A stretch of 64,000 nt of DNA from assembly GCA_048498155.1 (NCBI GenBank), contig JBEHYN010000010.1, forward strand, positions 1 through 64,000, written 5' to 3'. This document shows, one piece after another, positions 9,208-17,743 of the stretch (positions within the stretch are counted from its first letter, which is position 1; each line of letters starts with the position of its first letter). A program made the translations under genes and the position numbers. The notes beneath the pieces were generated by a model that was not told where the DNA came from, did no database searches, and was given only the letters and a program-made list of their open reading frames with translations. Origin of the DNA: BOG-938 sp048498155. Lineage in GTDB: Bacteria > Pseudomonadota > Alphaproteobacteria > Caulobacterales > Caulobacteraceae.

Positions 9208-10518
9208 ATGGCACAGATCGGCAAGGGCTTGCGCCGTGCGGCGGCGGGATTGGTCTTGGCTCTGGCGGGGGGATCACTTGCGTTTGCCCAGGTCCCGGTC
9301 ACGCCGGGCTTGGACCGCGGCGACACCGCCTGGGTTTTGACCGCCACGGCCCTGGTGCTGTTCATGACCTTGCCCGGACTTGCCCTGTTTTACGGCGGTT
9401 TGGTGCGTGCCAAGAACGTGCTGTCGGTGATGGCTCAGTGCGTGGCCATCGCCTGCTTGTCGTCCGTCTTGTGGCTGGCGGTGGGCTATAGCCTGGCATT
9501 CAGCGGCACGGCCCCGTTTATCGGCGATCTGTCCAAGAGCTTCTTGGTCGGGGTGGGCCGAAACGACCTGAGGGGCTCTATCCCTGAGCTGGCGTTCTTC
9601 ATGTTCCAGGCCACCTTCGCGGTCATCACTCCGGCCCTGATCGTGGGCGCCTATGTTGAGCGCATCAAGTTCGGCGCGGTGATGTTGTTCAGCGCTCTGT
9701 GGCTGCTGTTGGTCTATGCGCCGGTGACCCATTGGGTGTGGGGCGGCGGTTGGCTGATGCAACGGGGCGTCATGGACTACGCCGGCGGGCTTGTGGTCCA
9801 CGCCACCGCCGGGGTCTCCGCCCTGTTGACCGCCGCCGCAGTCGGTCGCCGGGACGGCTTTCCCAAAGATCTTCATCCGCCGCACAGCCCCGGTCTGACC
9901 ATGATCGGCGCGGGCATGCTGTGGGTCGGGTGGTATGGCTTCAACGCCGGCAGCGCCTTGGCGGCTAACGGTGACGCGGGCGCGGCCTTGACCGCCACCC
10001 ACTTGTCCGCCGCCGCCGCCGGTCTGACCTGGGGCGCGTGGGAATGGGGCCGCTTTGGTCGGATCAGCATGGTCGGCCTGGTCACGGGGGTGATCGCCGG
10101 TCTCGCCACCGTGACTCCAGCCTCCGGCTATGTGGGGCCGGCGGGCGGGCTGGTGCTGGGCGTGTGTGGCGCGACGGTGTGTTTTCTGGCTGTGGACCTG
10201 GTCAAGCACCGCTGGCGGGTGGACGATTCCCTGGATGTGTTCGCTGTGCACGGAGTCGGCGGCATTGTCGGCACATTGCTGGTGGCGGGTTTGGCCGGCG
10301 CCCGGCTGGGCGGCGTGGGGTATGGCGTAACCGGCGGGCCGAGTGGTCAAGTCTTGGTGCAGCTTACCGGCGTGGCGGCGACCTGCGCCTGGTCAGGGGT
10401 CATGACCGTGGTCATCCTGTTTGTCGTTCGTCGCGTCACTGGTCTGAGAGCTCGCGACGAGGAAATCGAGGATGGCCTGGACCTGTCCCAGCACGGAGAA
10501 CGCAGCTACCCCTCCTGA
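9208..10518 (+). CDS. amtB: ammonium transporter AmtB
   Basis: A 436-residue ammonium channel of the inner membrane. A signal peptide (cleavage expected after AGGSLAFAQ) precedes the family opening DTAWVLTATALVLFMTLPGLALF, and about eleven membrane helices follow, with the family motifs FYGGLVRAKNVLSV, THWVWGGGWL and DSLDVFAVHGVGGIVG; histidines in the latter helices match the pore pair of the family. I prefer the ATG at 9208 over an upstream TTG because it begins directly at the signal peptide. No glnK gene is adjacent, which is less usual for amtB. Confidence 0.95.
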   Translation: MAQIGKGLRRAAAGLVLALAGGSLAFAQVPVTPGLDRGDTAWVLTATALVLFMTLPGLALFYGGLVRAKNVLSVMAQCVAIACLSSVLWLAVGYSLAFSGTAPFIGDLSKSFLVGVGRNDLRGSIPELAFFMFQATFAVITPALIVGAYVERIKFGAVMLFSALWLLLVYAPVTHWVWGGGWLMQRGVMDYAGGLVVHATAGVSALLTAAAVGRRDGFPKDLHPPHSPGLTMIGAGMLWVGWYGFNAGSALAANGDAGAALTATHLSAAAAGLTWGAWEWGRFGRISMVGLVTGVIAGLATVTPASGYVGPAGGLVLGVCGATVCFLAVDLVKHRWRVDDSLDVFAVHGVGGIVGTLLVAGLAGARLGGVGYGVTGGPSGQVLVQLTGVAATCAWSGVMTVVILFVVRRVTGLRARDEEIEDGLDLSQHGERSYPS

Positions 10519-10524
10519 CGCACC

Positions 10525-11322
10525 CTAGCTCGCCTGCGCCATCGCGTCGCCGTGGGCCGTGGCCTGCAGGATAGATCGATCGGTCCCGAATAGCCGAGCG
10601 GCCGTGAGCACGCCTGTCGCATAGGCGCCGGTGTCCAGACCCAGGCGATTCTCGCCCAGAAAGGGCTCCGGCTCGGGCGTGTGGCCGTGCACCACGACCT
10701 TGGGGAAGGGGCGCGTCTCTTCCAGAAAATCACTACGAATCCACAACAGATCCTGCTCGCTCTGGCGCTCGATGGGCACGCCGGGGCGCAAACCCGCATG
10801 GACGAACACATAGTCGCCGTACTCGACGTACAGCTCCAGGCTTTGCAGGAATTCCACATGCTCGGGGGGCAGGGCCGTGGCCAAGGCTTCGCGCGCCTGC
10901 TCCCAAAGCTCCGAAGCGATGCGGGTCTGTGGCGCGGGCACGCCGTATGAGACCAAGGTGGAGGCCCCGCCGCTTTGCACCCACGCCGGGCCGATCTCCA
11001 CATCGGTCAAAAAGCTGAGCATCGCCTGCTCGTGATTGCCCTTCAGGGCCCTGACCTCGATGTTAGGCAGGGATTTCAGCCGGATCAGGAATTCGATCAC
11101 CCCGCGCGAATAGGCGCCACGATCCACATAATCACCCAGAAACACCAGCACCGGCTTCTCTGCGGCGTCGTAGGCGTCGACGTCTGCGGCGATCTGCTTG
11201 ATCAGGTCATGCAGAAGGTCCAGGCGCCCGTGCACGTCGCCAATGGCATAGACCAATCGGTCGCCGGTGGAGGGCTGACGTTTGGAGGATAGTTTTTTCT
11301 TCGGGCCGAAGCCAAACACCAT
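10525..11322 (-). CDS. metallophosphoesterase (PPP-family serine/threonine phosphatase-like)
   Basis: A 265-residue cytoplasmic calcineurin-like phosphoesterase. The metal-binding blocks GDVHGR (about residues 28-33), GDYVDRG and GNHEQ follow in the canonical PPP order, and a late VHGHTP motif supplies another His. Bacterial members include PrpA/PrpB-like protein phosphatases and ApaH-like hydrolases; the substrate cannot be told from sequence. It is convergent with amtB (6 bases apart) and 15 bases downstream of the sugar transferase gene, so it may be cotranscribed with it. Confidence 0.88.
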   Translation of the reverse strand: MVFGFGPKKKLSSKRQPSTGDRLVYAIGDVHGRLDLLHDLIKQIAADVDAYDAAEKPVLVFLGDYVDRGAYSRGVIEFLIRLKSLPNIEVRALKGNHEQAMLSFLTDVEIGPAWVQSGGASTLVSYGVPAPQTRIASELWEQAREALATALPPEHVEFLQSLELYVEYGDYVFVHAGLRPGVPIERQSEQDLLWIRSDFLEETRPFPKVVVHGHTPEPEPFLGENRLGLDTGAYATGVLTAARLFGTDRSILQATAHGDAMAQAS

Positions 11323-11337
11323 GCCGCCTTTTTGAAC

Positions 11338-11922
11338 CTAAAAACGCACGCCCTGCCCCCGCATCACCTTAGCTATGGTCAGCATCATAATCCGCAGGTC
11401 GAACCTTAGTCCCCGTTTCGATGCATATTCCTCGTCCATGCGCACCTTTTCGGCGATTGCGAGCTCATCGCGCCCATTGACCTGCGCCCAGCCGGTCAAT
11501 CCGGGCCGTAAAGCATCCACCCCCTTGTTCGCGCGCAACGCGATCAGATCATCCTGATTAAACAAGGCCGGGCGCGGGCCGACCAGACTCATGTCGCCGA
11601 CCAGAACGCTTAAAAGTTGTGGCAGCTCGTCCAGGCTCGATAGCCGCAGGAAACCTCCAACCGGGGTTAGCCACCGTTCTGGGTCGCTCAGCAGGTGGGT
11701 GGCGAGTTGAGGCGTGTCGATCCGCATGGTGCGGAACTTCGGCATCAGGAACAGCCGCCCGCGGCGGCCCACGCGTTTGGACCAATGGATCGCCGGGCCC
11801 GGGGAGGTCAGGCGGACGACTGCGGCCAGACCCAGCATCGGGATCGCCAGCATGACGAGGGCGATTCCTGAAACCAGAATGTCCAAGATGCGTTTGACGG
11901 CGTCCGAGGGTTTGCTGGGCAC
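11338..11922 (-). CDS. bacterial sugar transferase (undecaprenyl-phosphate hexose-1-P transferase type)
   Basis: A short catalytic-only polyprenyl-phosphate sugar transferase that would start a polysaccharide or glycan on the lipid carrier. Seen: a single N-terminal hydrophobic helix (ILVSGIALVMLAIPMLGLAAV), then SPGP, KFRTMR, SSLDELPQLLSVLVGDMSLVGPRP and RPGLTGWAQVNGR, all hallmarks of the family. An upstream ATG at 12000 would add 26 residues including LGPCIRRDE, which is only the translation of a palindromic repeat at 11932-12076. I therefore use the GTG at 11922 (194 residues); this start is not certain. Confidence 0.88.
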   Translation of the reverse strand: MPSKPSDAVKRILDILVSGIALVMLAIPMLGLAAVVRLTSPGPAIHWSKRVGRRGRLFLMPKFRTMRIDTPQLATHLLSDPERWLTPVGGFLRLSSLDELPQLLSVLVGDMSLVGPRPALFNQDDLIALRANKGVDALRPGLTGWAQVNGRDELAIAEKVRMDEEYASKRGLRFDLRIMMLTIAKVMRGQGVRF

Positions 11923-11931
11923 TTTGATTAT

Positions 11932-12076
11932 CCGCTCATCCCGGCGAATGCAGGGACCCAGATCATAGGTCGCAACATTCGAAAAGTCCTTTGGCGCCAA
12001 TACTATTGAAGTTCCGCCATGTCATCTGGGTCCCGGTATTGGCTTGCGCCGCCCTTCGTGTCGCTGGGATGAGCGG
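11932..12076. repeat. 145-bp palindromic repeat of the GGGACCCAG type
   Basis: Outer arms at 11932-11947 and 12061-12076 match at 15 of 16 bases (CCGCTCATCCC end); inner arms GGGACCCAGAT (11953-11963) and ATCTGGGTCCC (12024-12034) match perfectly. The element fills most of the space between the divergent sugar transferase and trpS genes, so both promoters must work around or inside it. A related element lies at 26157-26289, and half copies at 19012, 19420 and 53463. Confidence 0.75.
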
Positions 12077-12140
12077 TGGGGGCTGCTCGACAATCACGGC
12101 CGGGAAGGCTAACTCGGCGGTCCTTATAAGGGTTCAAACG

Positions 12141-13187
12141 ATGACCGACGCCCCGGCTGCGCCATACGCCGGCCCCCAGCGCATCCTGTCGGGGGTCCAG
12201 ACCTCCGGGGCCCTGCATCTGGGCAATTACCTGGGCGCCCTGGTCAAGTTCGTGCGCCTGCAACACGATGCCGAGTGCCTGTATTTCCTGGCCGATCTGC
12301 ACGCCATCACCGTGTGGCAGGACCCGGCCAAGCTGCCCGGCCAGATGCGCGAGGTTGCCGCCGCTTTCATCGCCTCGGGCGTGGATCCGGACAAGGCGGC
12401 GATCTTTCCCCAGTCGGCGGTGCCCGAGCACGCGGAATTGGCTTGGATTTTCAACTGCGTGGCGCGCTTGGGTTGGCTCGACCGCATGACCCAATTCAAG
12501 GAAAAGTCCGGTCAGCACAAGGAGCGCGCCTCGGTGGGTCTCTACACCTACCCAGTTCTGCAGGCCGCCGACATCCTGGTCTACAAGGCTACCCATGTGC
12601 CGGTGGGCGAGGACCAGAAGCAACACTTGGAGTTGACCCGCGACATCGCTCAGAAGTTCAACAACGACTTCCAGGCGCCGGGATTTTTCCCCATCACCGA
12701 GCCGGTGATCGAGGGGCCCGGCGCGCGGGTCATGTCCCTGCGCGACGGCTCGGTCAAGATGTCCAAGTCCGACCCCTCGGACCAGTCGCGCATCAACCTG
12801 CTCGATGACGCCGACGCCATCGCCCAGAAGATTCGCAAGGCCAGGACCGATCCGGAACCGCTGTCCGAAACCGTCGAGGCTCTCAAGCTGCGGCCCGAGG
12901 CCGACAATCTGGTGGGGATCTACGGCGCCCTGGCGGGGCTGACCAAGGATCAGGTTCTGGCCGAGTTCGGCGGCAAGGGCTTCGGCGCCTTCAAGCCGGC
13001 CCTGGCGGACCTGGCCGTGGCCAAGATCGCTCCCATCGGCGCGGAAATGCGCCGCCTGATGGCCGATCCGGCGGAAATCGACCGGGTGCTGCAAAAGGGC
13101 GTCGACAAGGCTCGCGCCATCGCCGGCCCCGTCGTGGCGGAAACCAAACGGCTGGTGGGCTTCTGGGCGCCGGGGCGGAATTCGTAA
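12141..13187 (+). CDS. trpS: tryptophan--tRNA ligase
   Basis: A 348-residue class I aminoacyl-tRNA synthetase that charges tRNA-Trp. The ATP-site HIGH-like motif is in SGALHLGNYLGAL, and the second signature KMSKSDPSD is intact; EDQKQHLELTRDI and the C-terminal tRNA-binding helices are as expected. The reading frame stays open upstream to 11991, but the protein family begins at MTDAPAAPYAGPQRILSG, so I place the start at the ATG 12141, just after the upstream palindromic repeat. Confidence 0.97.
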   Translation: MTDAPAAPYAGPQRILSGVQTSGALHLGNYLGALVKFVRLQHDAECLYFLADLHAITVWQDPAKLPGQMREVAAAFIASGVDPDKAAIFPQSAVPEHAELAWIFNCVARLGWLDRMTQFKEKSGQHKERASVGLYTYPVLQAADILVYKATHVPVGEDQKQHLELTRDIAQKFNNDFQAPGFFPITEPVIEGPGARVMSLRDGSVKMSKSDPSDQSRINLLDDADAIAQKIRKARTDPEPLSETVEALKLRPEADNLVGIYGALAGLTKDQVLAEFGGKGFGAFKPALADLAVAKIAPIGAEMRRLMADPAEIDRVLQKGVDKARAIAGPVVAETKRLVGFWAPGRNS

Positions 13188-13371
13188 TCCTCGCTCCTCC
13201 CCGCAGATTCGGCGGGAATTTAGGCTTTTGGCTGTCGACCAACGAGCCGATGCAGAAGCTGGGAAGGATAGCTTTTCGCCGCTGAAGTGGCTCACCACCC
13301 CCGGCCGTGGCGTCAGCCCGCGATGCACTCACAACGAATCTGGAACTTCCCTCGCCGTGGCCGGACGGTGA

Positions 13372-14658
13372 TCAACGGGCCAAGGCCTCCCGATAATAGT
13401 GCGGGAGATCGGGCTTGGTGTCCGTGAGGATTTCGAGCGCGGCCCGTTTGCCTTCAGGCGTTAGCCCGGCGAAGTCTGTCGACTGATCGGCGCTGCTCAG
13501 GACTTCGAACAACCTCTTGTAAATCCGCCCACGCAGCGCTGGCTCGATGCTGTTGAACGCTCGGCTGTAAATCACATAGCTGAGTGGGTAGCGGAACAGT
13601 CGGGTCTGAAGGTCAAAGTCCCTCAGGCTGCGGCCGCGCGCATCCCAGGGCCCCCGCTGTGGGAAGGTGCGAGTGAAGCTGGACACTCCGCTCACAGGAC
13701 TCGGCAATGGCGCTTCGTGCGCCCCGACAAGATAGGCGACCAAGTCTTCGATCGATCGGTTCACATCCCCCTCGGTCGATTCCTGGGGCCCAGAACCGCT
13801 CAGGGCGCGAGCCTGAGCTTCAAGCGTCCAAATCCGATTCATAGCCCCGACTTGGTGTTCCAGGGTCATCAAGGCGACGATGTCGCTGGTGGGCGTGAGG
13901 TACGGCCGCACGTCGAACCGCGACGAAAGATCAGTGACGTTGAGCCCGGCGTTCGGGTTGTGCTCGACCTGTCCGTCGGGCGGAAGCCTCATATTACCAT
14001 TATGTTGGAGCGCGCCGTGCCGCCCGGTTACGTACCAGCCGCCCCAGCGTCGTTCGAACGGCGTTGAAGAATCGGTGACCCCAAGCAACTGGCCGACGGT
14101 CAGGAATATTGGCGTGCCGTCATCCCGCGGCAGGACGTTTGCGATAATCGCGCCAGCCGTCCACTTATTCAACGTTCCATGACAGCTCACGCATCGGAGT
14201 GCCTCGCGTTTTATCGTCGGCCGTGAGCTTGGCGTTGTATCGAGGCTGTAGAAAGCGAGCTGTCCGTCCGCTCCGGATGTTTGAATCTCGCTCAACTGGC
14301 CGCCTTGGACCCCCCCGACAGCGGTGTCGTCATTGAAATAGATCGCCCGCGGCGTGGCGGGGTTGATTTGGTCAAATTGGAGGCTGGTTTTTGAAAAGAC
14401 CAGCACCTGCGAGTCGATCGGAATATCCAGCGCCTTGAGCAGGCTGGGGAGATAACCCCAAGGACCAGATCCCTGTTGCAGTTGGGCCTGCCCGCTTTGG
14501 AGCTTTTCCTGCAGCGCCTCTACCGGATTGCGATCAGCAGATTGAGGTTGGGCATGCGAAGACGGACTTGGGCCGGCCACCAAGGCGCCAAGGCTGAATA
14601 TGATTGCAAGTTCAAGACGAAAGTGAGGTTGCGGACCCAAACGCATCGCCGGTGGCAT
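13372..14658 (-). CDS. secreted protein with one CxxCH haem-binding motif
   Basis: A 428-residue protein of unknown function. It has an N-terminal hydrophobic segment ending SHAQ that looks like a signal peptide, a single c-type haem motif CVSCH at residues 156-160 in REALRCVSCHGT, and no other CxxCH. The long remainder has no domain I recognise. It lies 6 bases after the globin gene on the same strand, so it is probably cotranscribed and under the same NsrR-like control. If haem is attached, the ccm genes at 45-48 kb would be the machinery. A redox role is inference. Confidence 0.6.
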   Translation of the reverse strand: MPPAMRLGPQPHFRLELAIIFSLGALVAGPSPSSHAQPQSADRNPVEALQEKLQSGQAQLQQGSGPWGYLPSLLKALDIPIDSQVLVFSKTSLQFDQINPATPRAIYFNDDTAVGGVQGGQLSEIQTSGADGQLAFYSLDTTPSSRPTIKREALRCVSCHGTLNKWTAGAIIANVLPRDDGTPIFLTVGQLLGVTDSSTPFERRWGGWYVTGRHGALQHNGNMRLPPDGQVEHNPNAGLNVTDLSSRFDVRPYLTPTSDIVALMTLEHQVGAMNRIWTLEAQARALSGSGPQESTEGDVNRSIEDLVAYLVGAHEAPLPSPVSGVSSFTRTFPQRGPWDARGRSLRDFDLQTRLFRYPLSYVIYSRAFNSIEPALRGRIYKRLFEVLSSADQSTDFAGLTPEGKRAALEILTDTKPDLPHYYREALAR

Positions 14659-14664
14659 AGCCCA

Positions 14665-15147
14665 TTAAGCTCCGACGGCGGCGGCTTCATTGCTCTGCAG
14701 CGGACGTGGAGCGTCAGCGTAGAGTTGAGCTTCGCGCGAGATCAGCACATCGGCCAGGAACCAGTAGGCTTCGCCCCACGCCGCAAGAACCTCGTCCGTC
14801 GCCGCCTCGCCGAGCACGTCCTTGATTGCCGGCAGCAGGGCGTTGGCGACAGCGGGGTAGTGCTCCGGCTTGATGTGGGTCTCGACGTGGCGCGAGGCCA
14901 TCCGTTCGACCGCCGGACCCAGGGCTCCGAGATTGTCGACGTTTTGGGCAAAGGCGAGGATGGCGCCCGCCAGCCTTTTCGGTTGTTCGCCCGACTCCTG
15001 GGCGGCCTGATCGAACAGAGCCTTGATCTCCGGATCGGCGAACAGGCGTCCATACATTCGCTTCGTAATTTCCAGCCCATGCTTCTGAAGCGCCGGAGCG
15101 GTCGATTTAACGATGGCGATCGTGCCGGCAGAGAGGGTCTTCGTCAT
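14665..15147 (-). CDS. single-domain globin (flavohaemoglobin N-domain type)
   Basis: A 160-residue haem globin. RMYGRLF carries the expected B10 tyrosine, and SRHVETHIKPEHYPAV aligns with the proximal histidine region of Hmp; there is no reductase domain. Such globins bind oxygen and detoxify nitric oxide. The frame is open upstream to 15273, but the family-like start MTKTLSAGTIAIV at 15147 avoids running through the operator region. It is divergent from the NsrR-like regulator, with a palindromic site between them, and is followed by the CxxCH protein gene. Confidence 0.88.
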   Translation of the reverse strand: MTKTLSAGTIAIVKSTAPALQKHGLEITKRMYGRLFADPEIKALFDQAAQESGEQPKRLAGAILAFAQNVDNLGALGPAVERMASRHVETHIKPEHYPAVANALLPAIKDVLGEAATDEVLAAWGEAYWFLADVLISREAQLYADAPRPLQSNEAAAVGA

Positions 15148-15218
15148 TGGGGCTTCTTTCTGTCGCTCTGCGCGACGGTTGGGAGGTGATGTACAAGTGG
15201 CGTCTGGCGAAGGGTCAG

Positions 15219-15253
15219 TCAGATAAGCGGTATTACCGATACAGCTTATCTGA
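15219..15253. promoter_or_regulatory. palindromic operator between globin and NsrR-like genes
   Basis: A perfect 10-base inverted repeat, TCAGATAAGC at 15219-15228 and GCTTATCTGA at 15244-15253, encloses a smaller palindrome GGTATTACC. It sits midway between the divergent globin (start 15147) and Rrf2-family regulator (start 15314). Its position and symmetry fit a binding site for the regulator, which would control both genes; binding itself is inference. Confidence 0.65.
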
Positions 15254-15313
15254 GGGGTATGGATGCTTGGCATTGATCTCGATCATATCGCCCCGTCACC
15301 GCAGGATCGCCGG

Positions 15314-15721
15314 ATGAAGCTTCTCCGCATGACCGACTACGCCTTGAGGGTGCTGATCTATGTCGGCGAACGGCCAGGGCGGCGCTGCACCGTCCCGGAA
15401 ATCGCCGCCGCGCATCGCATCTCGGCGCATCATCTGGTCAAAATTGTCCACCAGCTTGGGCGGCTGGGTTACCTCGACACGGCGCGCGGGCGTGGCGGGG
15501 GGGTGTCGCTCCAGGCGGCGCCCGATCGGATCAACCTCGGCGCCCTGGTGCGCCAGTTCGAGGGCGACGATCCGGTCGTGGATTGCAACAGCTGCATCCT
15601 GAGGGGAAACTGCAAGCTGGCCAGCGCGCTCAAACAGTCGGAGGAGGCCTTTTACGCCCGGCTTAGCGAGCAAACTCTGGCGGACGTCATCCAGTCTGTG
15701 GCCGAGTCCGTCGAATGCTGA
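15314..15721 (+). CDS. nsrR: Rrf2-family regulator, NsrR-like
   Basis: A 135-residue winged-helix repressor. The N-terminus MKLLRMTDYALRVLIYVGE and HRISAHHLVKIVHQLG are typical of NsrR, and the Fe-S ligands are Cys91, Cys94 and Cys100 (spacing C-x2-C-x5-C). NsrR holds an Fe-S cluster that nitric oxide destroys, releasing repression of NO-detoxifying genes. The start at 15314 is the family start; an ATG 17 codons upstream is less likely. Its divergent neighbour is a globin, which supports the NO-sensing role. NsrR versus another Rrf2 protein is decided mainly by the sequence match and this context. Confidence 0.85.
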   Translation: MKLLRMTDYALRVLIYVGERPGRRCTVPEIAAAHRISAHHLVKIVHQLGRLGYLDTARGRGGGVSLQAAPDRINLGALVRQFEGDDPVVDCNSCILRGNCKLASALKQSEEAFYARLSEQTLADVIQSVAESVEC

Positions 15722-15781
15722 GCGGTTGTTACGGATGCGCACAAGGTTGCGATCCCTTCGCAGGGGCGCCATCTATCGTCC

Positions 15782-16351
15782 ATGTTCATTCAGACCGAGA
15801 CCACACCCAACCCCAATGTCCTGAAGTTCCTGCCTGGCCGCGAGGTGATGGGCGAGGGCACGCGGGAGTTTCGGGCCGACGACGCGGCGGTCTCGCCCCT
15901 GGCTGAAGCGCTGTTCGCGGTGGAGGGTGTGGAGCGGGTGTTCTTCGGCCCGGACTTCCTGACGGTCACCCGCGCGGACGACGATCTGGACTGGCGACAA
16001 CTCAAGGCGCCGATCCTGGCGGCGATCATGGAACATTTCACTTCCGGAGCGCCGCTGCTGGCCCAGGGCGATCAGGCCGCCGCGCACGACGCCGACGTCT
16101 ATGAAGGCGACACCGCCCAAGTGGTTGCCGAGATCAAGGACTTGCTCGACACCCGCATCCGCCCGGCTGTGGCGCGCGACGGTGGCGATATCCTGTTCAA
16201 TCGTTTCGATCCGGCCACCGGCGTGGTGTTCTTGCACATGCGCGGCGCCTGCTCGGGTTGCCCCTCCTCCTCCGCCACTCTGCGCAGCGGGGTGGAGAAC
16301 ATGCTCAAGCACTATGTGCCCGAAGTGACCCGGGTCGAGGCCGCGCTCTAG
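15782..16351 (+). CDS. NifU-family Fe-S scaffold (Nfu type)
   Basis: A 189-residue protein with an N-terminal Nfu-N domain (FIQTETTPNPNVLKFLPG) and a C-terminal NifU domain with the cluster-binding motif CSGCPSS and the DGGDI signature. It carries Fe-S clusters to target apoproteins in the cytoplasm, as in mitochondrial NFU1 and bacterial equivalents. It follows the Fe-S regulator gene by 60 bases, but the two need not be functionally linked. Length and domain order are normal. Confidence 0.95.
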   Translation: MFIQTETTPNPNVLKFLPGREVMGEGTREFRADDAAVSPLAEALFAVEGVERVFFGPDFLTVTRADDDLDWRQLKAPILAAIMEHFTSGAPLLAQGDQAAAHDADVYEGDTAQVVAEIKDLLDTRIRPAVARDGGDILFNRFDPATGVVFLHMRGACSGCPSSSATLRSGVENMLKHYVPEVTRVEAAL

Positions 16352-16469
16352 GACGCCCCAGTCCGACCTGGTTGGACCTTCGTAATAGTTGCGCGCGAGT
16401 CCTTGATCTCTCCGTTCCGGACGCTATCTGCAACAGTATCAGTTGCGGATATTTTGCAGGAGCCCCGCC

Positions 16470-17060
16470 ATGACCGCCGTTCTCGACGCCGCCGCCCAGG
16501 ATTTGATCTTTCGCGAGGCGCGCACGCGCAATGGCTGGGCGCCGGAGCCGGTCAGCGACGAGGAGCTTGGCCAGATTTACGACCTGATGAAGTGGGGCCC
16601 CACTTCAGCCAATGGCGCGCCCGCGCGCTTCGTGTGGATCAAGAGCGAGGCGGCCAAACAGCGGCTCGCGCCCCATCTGTCTAAGGGAAACCGTGACAAG
16701 ACCCTGAAGGCGCCGGTGACCGTGATCGTGGGCTATGACCTGGAGTGGCCCGATAAGCTCCCGGTGCTGTTTCCTCATGCGCCGGGGGCCAAGGACTGGT
16801 TCGCCGATCCGGTTTCGCGCGAGGCTCACGCCTTCCGCAACAGCACCCTGCAAGGCGCCTATCTGATCGTCGCGGCGCGGGCTTTGGGCCTGGACGTTGG
16901 TCCCATGTCGGGCTTCGACAATGCAGGAGTGGACAAGGAATTCTTCGCCGGAACCACCATCAAGTCCAACTTCATCGCAGCCATCGGCCACGGAACGGAG
17001 GAAAACCTGTTTCCGCGGGGACCGCGCCTGACCTTCGATGAGGTCAACACCATCCTCTAA
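16470..17060 (+). CDS. RutE/HadB-like malonic semialdehyde reductase (nitroreductase fold)
   Basis: A 196-residue flavin-dependent nitroreductase-family enzyme. DLMKWGPTSANGAPARFVWI, the RNSTLQGAYLIVAARALGLDVGPMSGFD segment pattern and KSNFIAAIGHG match the RutE/HadB group, which reduces malonic semialdehyde in pyrimidine breakdown or acts on other small carbonyls. No other rut genes are near, so the physiological substrate is open. AGGAG lies 8 bases before the ATG at 16470. Confidence 0.85.
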   Translation: MTAVLDAAAQDLIFREARTRNGWAPEPVSDEELGQIYDLMKWGPTSANGAPARFVWIKSEAAKQRLAPHLSKGNRDKTLKAPVTVIVGYDLEWPDKLPVLFPHAPGAKDWFADPVSREAHAFRNSTLQGAYLIVAARALGLDVGPMSGFDNAGVDKEFFAGTTIKSNFIAAIGHGTEENLFPRGPRLTFDEVNTIL

Positions 17061-17089
17061 TCGTCCAAAATGAGTTAGAGCCTCGGCGC

Positions 17090-17743
17090 ATGATCGTGCT
17101 GGGGCTCGATACGGCCGTGGGGGCCTGTTCGGCGGCGGTGTTGGCGGACGGGCGTCCGCTGGCCGTGCACAGCGAGCCCATGCTTCGAGGCCATCAGGAG
17201 CGTCTGGCGCCGATGGTGCGCGAGGTCATGGTCGAGGCGCGTCTGGGCTTTGACGCCCTGGACCGCGTCGGCGTCACCGTCGGCCCCGGCTCCTTCACCG
17301 GCCTGAGGGTGGGTCTGTCCTTCGCCAAGGGTCTGGGTCTGGCCCTCACCCGTCCGGTGGTGGGTGTGGGAACGCTAGAGGCCCTGGCGGCCTCCGAACC
17401 GGGCGGCGACATAATCGTGACGGTGATCGATGCGCGCAGGGGCCAAGTCTATCTGCAAGCCTTCAGCCAGGGCCAAGCCCTGATGGCGCCCGACGTTCTG
17501 CCCCTGGAAATCGCCGCCGCGCGCCTTGCCGAGCTGAGGCCCGGCGGGCGGATCGACATCGTCGGACCCGGCGCCGCCCTGTTGGAGGGCGTATTGGCCG
17601 ACGCACGCATCATTCCACGCGCCGCGCCCGATCCCTTGGCCCTGGCCCGCCTAGCTCAAACTAAGCCGCTCATCCCGGCCCGGCCGCTCTATCTGCGCGC
17701 CCCGGACGCCAAATTGCCGGGCGGACTGGACCCGCCCGCGTGA
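17090..17743 (+). CDS. tsaB: tRNA threonylcarbamoyladenosine biosynthesis protein TsaB
   Basis: A 217-residue ASKHA-fold partner of TsaD in making t6A37 of tRNA. Family features: the N-terminal LGLDTAVGACSAAVL, the signature VTVGPGSFTGLRVGLSFAKGL, and AIDARRGQVYLQ-like block (VIDARRGQVYLQ). It overlaps rimI by four bases (GTGA), the usual tsaB-rimI pairing in proteobacteria, and fur follows. Confidence 0.95.
   Translation: MIVLGLDTAVGACSAAVLADGRPLAVHSEPMLRGHQERLAPMVREVMVEARLGFDALDRVGVTVGPGSFTGLRVGLSFAKGLGLALTRPVVGVGTLEALAASEPGGDIIVTVIDARRGQVYLQAFSQGQALMAPDVLPLEIAAARLAELRPGGRIDIVGPGAALLEGVLADARIIPRAAPDPLALARLAQTKPLIPARPLYLRAPDAKLPGGLDPPA

Noticed and set aside
13190..13230. Terminator after trpS
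   Set aside because: The CCCGC / GGCGGG pairing needs a bulge and there is no following T-run.
12003..13328. 441-codon minus-strand frame opposite trpS
   Set aside because: Shadow of trpS; no recognisable protein and no ribosome site.
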